Notes under the pieces: generated by a model
The model's input: the letters and a program-made list of their open reading frames with translations, nothing else
Databases searched by the model: none
Told to the model about the DNA's origin: nothing
Source of the DNA: SAR202 cluster bacterium
GTDB lineage: Bacteria; Chloroflexota; Dehalococcoidia; Lucifugimonadales; UBA1123
Length of the DNA stretch: 6,518 nucleotides
Direction: 5' to 3'
NCBI GenBank assembly: GCA_030743915.1
Contig: JASLRP010000292.1
Location: 1-6,518, forward strand
Shown here: positions 5,135-6,518 of the stretch, one piece after another
Position numbering within the stretch: position 1 is the first letter of the stretch
Layout of the letters: each line of letters begins with the position of its first letter
Translations under genes and position numbers: made by a program

Positions 5135-5995
5135 TCACTGAATGTCCCGTTCCACAGGGAAGCCGACGATACTGCCCCATTCAGTCCAGGAGCCATCGTA
5201 GATTTTGGCATCCTCAATACCCAGCAATTGGGTCATGGCGAACCACGCCAACGTCGCCCGATGGCTCAGGCGGCAGTAGGTGATGACCTCGTCGTCAGAG
5301 CCCGACTCAATGCCCGCGTCAGCGAACTTCTCCCGAAGCTGGTCTGTGGAGATAAAGGTGTCGTCATCGTTGAGCAGTTCTCGGTAGAACAGGTGGACGG
5401 CTCCGGGAATTCGGCCCGCGCGTTCGGCCCCGTGGTCGATGCCGAACATCCCAGGAGGGCTGACCCTCTCGCCCCGGTACTCTTCGGAGGAGCGCACGTC
5501 CAACAATACCTGCCCCGGCTCACCCAGCCGCTCCCGCACTTCGTCTCGTCCCAGGCGGCTTGCTGGGTCAGCGTCTCCTCTGGGATGGGACACGGCATCA
5601 AAAGATGAAATTTCGGTAGTCATCGGGCGGCCCTCGGCGGCCCAGCGCGTGCGGCTCCCGTCCAGCAGTCGAACGTTCGGGTGTCCGGCCATCATCATTA
5701 CCCACAACGCATAGGTCCCATACTGAACAGGGTCGCCGTAAAGGACGACTGTGGTATCTGGAGACACGCCGATTGCCCCCAGGCGTTTGGCCATCTCGCG
5801 AGGCGTGGCGAATTCCCTATCAGTCTCGTGCCAGAGAGCATCCTTCCAGAACCAGAAGACAGCGCCGGGGATGTGCCCCTGGTGGTATGCTTTGCCCTCC
5901 GCGTCGGAAGACACTTCTATTACGCGAACCTGGGGATCGTCCAGCCGGTCTGCCAGCCATTCGCCATCCACCAGTTGGTTTGTGTTTGTGCTCAT
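5135..5995 (-). CDS. Tandem-rhodanese thiosulfate/3-mercaptopyruvate-type sulfurtransferase
   Basis: The protein has 286 residues from the ATG at 5995, the usual length for two-domain sulfurtransferases. AGGAG lies 4 nt upstream. The frame remains open 29 codons further up but without family character. The N-terminal non-catalytic rhodanese domain (about 5-125) has HIPGAVFW (41-48) and LLDGSRTRW (110-118). The C-terminal domain (about 147-286) has LLDVRSSEEYRGE (164-176), RIPGAVHLF (195-203) and the active-site loop YCRLSHRATLAWF (240-252), in which Cys241 should carry the persulfide. DGSWTEW (267-273) is the usual terminal signature. The family transfers sulfane sulfur from thiosulfate or 3-mercaptopyruvate to cyanide or thiol acceptors. 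A CR at the start of the loop, as in bovine rhodanese (CRKGVTA), rather than the CG of mercaptopyruvate enzymes, favours thiosulfate. It has no signal peptide and is probably cytoplasmic. Confidence 0.93.
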   Translation of the reverse strand: MSTNTNQLVDGEWLADRLDDPQVRVIEVSSDAEGKAYHQGHIPGAVFWFWKDALWHETDREFATPREMAKRLGAIGVSPDTTVVLYGDPVQYGTYALWVMMMAGHPNVRLLDGSRTRWAAEGRPMTTEISSFDAVSHPRGDADPASRLGRDEVRERLGEPGQVLLDVRSSEEYRGERVSPPGMFGIDHGAERAGRIPGAVHLFYRELLNDDDTFISTDQLREKFADAGIESGSDDEVITYCRLSHRATLAWFAMTQLLGIEDAKIYDGSWTEWGSIVGFPVERDIQ

Positions 5996-5999
5996 GAGA

Positions 6000-6004
6000 C
6001 TCCT
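6000..6004 (-). promoter_or_regulatory. Ribosome binding site that decides the sulfurtransferase start
   Basis: AGGAG on the minus strand, 4 nt before the ATG at 5995, selects the start at MSTNTNQLVDGEWL. The upstream extension to 6082 encodes residues such as CACFVFPSASHYHETG that do not belong to the rhodanese fold. Confidence 0.6.
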
Positions 6005-6065
6005 GCCAGTGTTCTGAATCGGGCCCGTCTCATGATAATGGGATGCGGACGGGAACACAAAGCAG

Positions 6066-6083
6066 GCGCAATCTCTGCGCAAT
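6066..6083. repeat. Direct repeat GCGCAAT with an 11-bp period
   Basis: GCGCAAT occurs at 6066-6072 and 6077-6083, start to start 11 bp, in the gap between the sulfurtransferase start and the upstream gene's stop. The position, about 70-90 bp above the sulfurtransferase ATG, would suit a regulator site. No good -35/-10 pair is visible nearby. Confidence 0.25.
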
Positions 6084-6107
6084 TGATTGTGGAAGCGCTT
6101 GGCCCGG

Positions 6108-6518
6108 TTACAGCATCAAGCCCATCGCAGGCAGTACCTCTAGACTACGATTCTCACGCCTGATGAGTCTTGGGTTGACTCTGAATGCCACTCCTTTTGC
6201 GGGAATGGGCGTGACGCCGTCGATCTTCCGAACTTCCACCTGATTGAAGATCTCCATGCGGTTGCCTTTGGGCGTTTCTTCAACGCTCAAACGAAGATGA
6301 GCGTCTGCAATTTCGTGCAGTTGATCAACCAGGACCCGGTCCGAATTCGATGGGCGGAAGACGGGCAGGATAGTCAGTCCCTGTCGGGAAATCTCGACGG
6401 CTTGTTCAAGGAATCTGATCACCGGGCCGGGATCGTCCGACACCGCCGGAGTGATGTCGTCGAATATCACCATGTCGGTCCCTTCCCGGAACAGCCTCTT
6501 CATATGCTCCCGAAGCAC
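6108..6518 (-). CDS. C-terminal part of a second KaiC/FlaH-like ATPase (cut by right edge)
   Basis: The frame is open from the right edge to TAA at 6108-6110 (about 136 residues visible); the true start, Walker A and any receiver domain lie outside. The visible part begins just before a Walker B strand, MVIFDD (16-21). It then follows the receiver-ATPase protein closely: SRQGLT against SRRGLT, QLHEIADAHLRLSV against QLHSMFDTHLNLSL, VAFRVNPRL against VYFRVNADL, and SLEVLP against SLDVIP. Both proteins end within about ten residues of that last motif, so this is a true C-terminus. The shared features mark it as a paralogue of the 3768-4910 product rather than a generic RecA-fold protein. It lies upstream of the sulfurtransferase on the same strand with a 112-bp gap. 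Whether it also has an N-terminal receiver cannot be seen. Confidence 0.85.
   Translation of the reverse strand: MLREHMKRLFREGTDMVIFDDITPAVSDDPGPVIRFLEQAVEISRQGLTILPVFRPSNSDRVLVDQLHEIADAHLRLSVEETPKGNRMEIFNQVEVRKIDGVTPIPAKGVAFRVNPRLIRRENRSLEVLPAMGLML

Noticed and set aside
5996..6082. A 29-residue N-terminal extension of the sulfurtransferase
   Set aside because: The rhodanese domain begins at LVDGEWL right after the ATG at 5995, which has its own AGGAG.

Overview
The window looks like bacterial chromosome of moderately high GC (about 55% by eye), with ATG and GTG starts and AGGAG-type ribosome binding sites. No rRNA, tRNA, transposase, integrase or CRISPR array is visible. The mix of genes (FmdB-type zinc ribbon on a coiled coil, receiver domain on a KaiC/FlaH-like ATPase, tandem rhodanese) would suit a Chloroflexota-like or other environmental bacterium. 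That is only a guess, because nothing here fixes the taxonomy.

Layout. Positions 1-2542 hold two minus-strand genes in a probable operon. The first to be transcribed (2542 to 752) encodes a 596-residue protein with an N-terminal FmdB-type zinc ribbon followed by very long coiled coils in a clean 14-residue register. The next (709 to 1, cut by the left edge) encodes a helical protein with four copies of a roughly 45-residue repeat. A regulatory-looking gap (2543-2876) separates this operon from a divergent plus-strand SAM-dependent methyltransferase (2877-3704). The gap holds a 28-codon open frame with a near-perfect ribosome binding site, mutually exclusive inverted repeats, an 11-bp-period direct repeat and candidate promoters in both directions.

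The methyltransferase is convergent with a minus-strand gene (4910 to 3768) for a response-regulator receiver domain fused to a KaiC/FlaH-like RecA-fold ATPase. Upstream of that is a minus-strand tandem-rhodanese sulfurtransferase (5995 to 5135), with a terminator-like hairpin between the two. At the right edge (6518 to 6108) is the C-terminal part of a second KaiC/FlaH-like ATPase, clearly a paralogue of the receiver fusion.

How the genes may work together. The two ATPase-family proteins probably form a signalling pair or family, one of them switched by phosphorylation through its receiver domain. The coiled-coil operon looks structural or scaffold-like. No cognate histidine kinase, pilus or archaellum gene is inside the window, so a link between the ATPases and the coiled-coil proteins is only a hypothesis. 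The sulfurtransferase and methyltransferase look like ordinary accessory metabolic enzymes.
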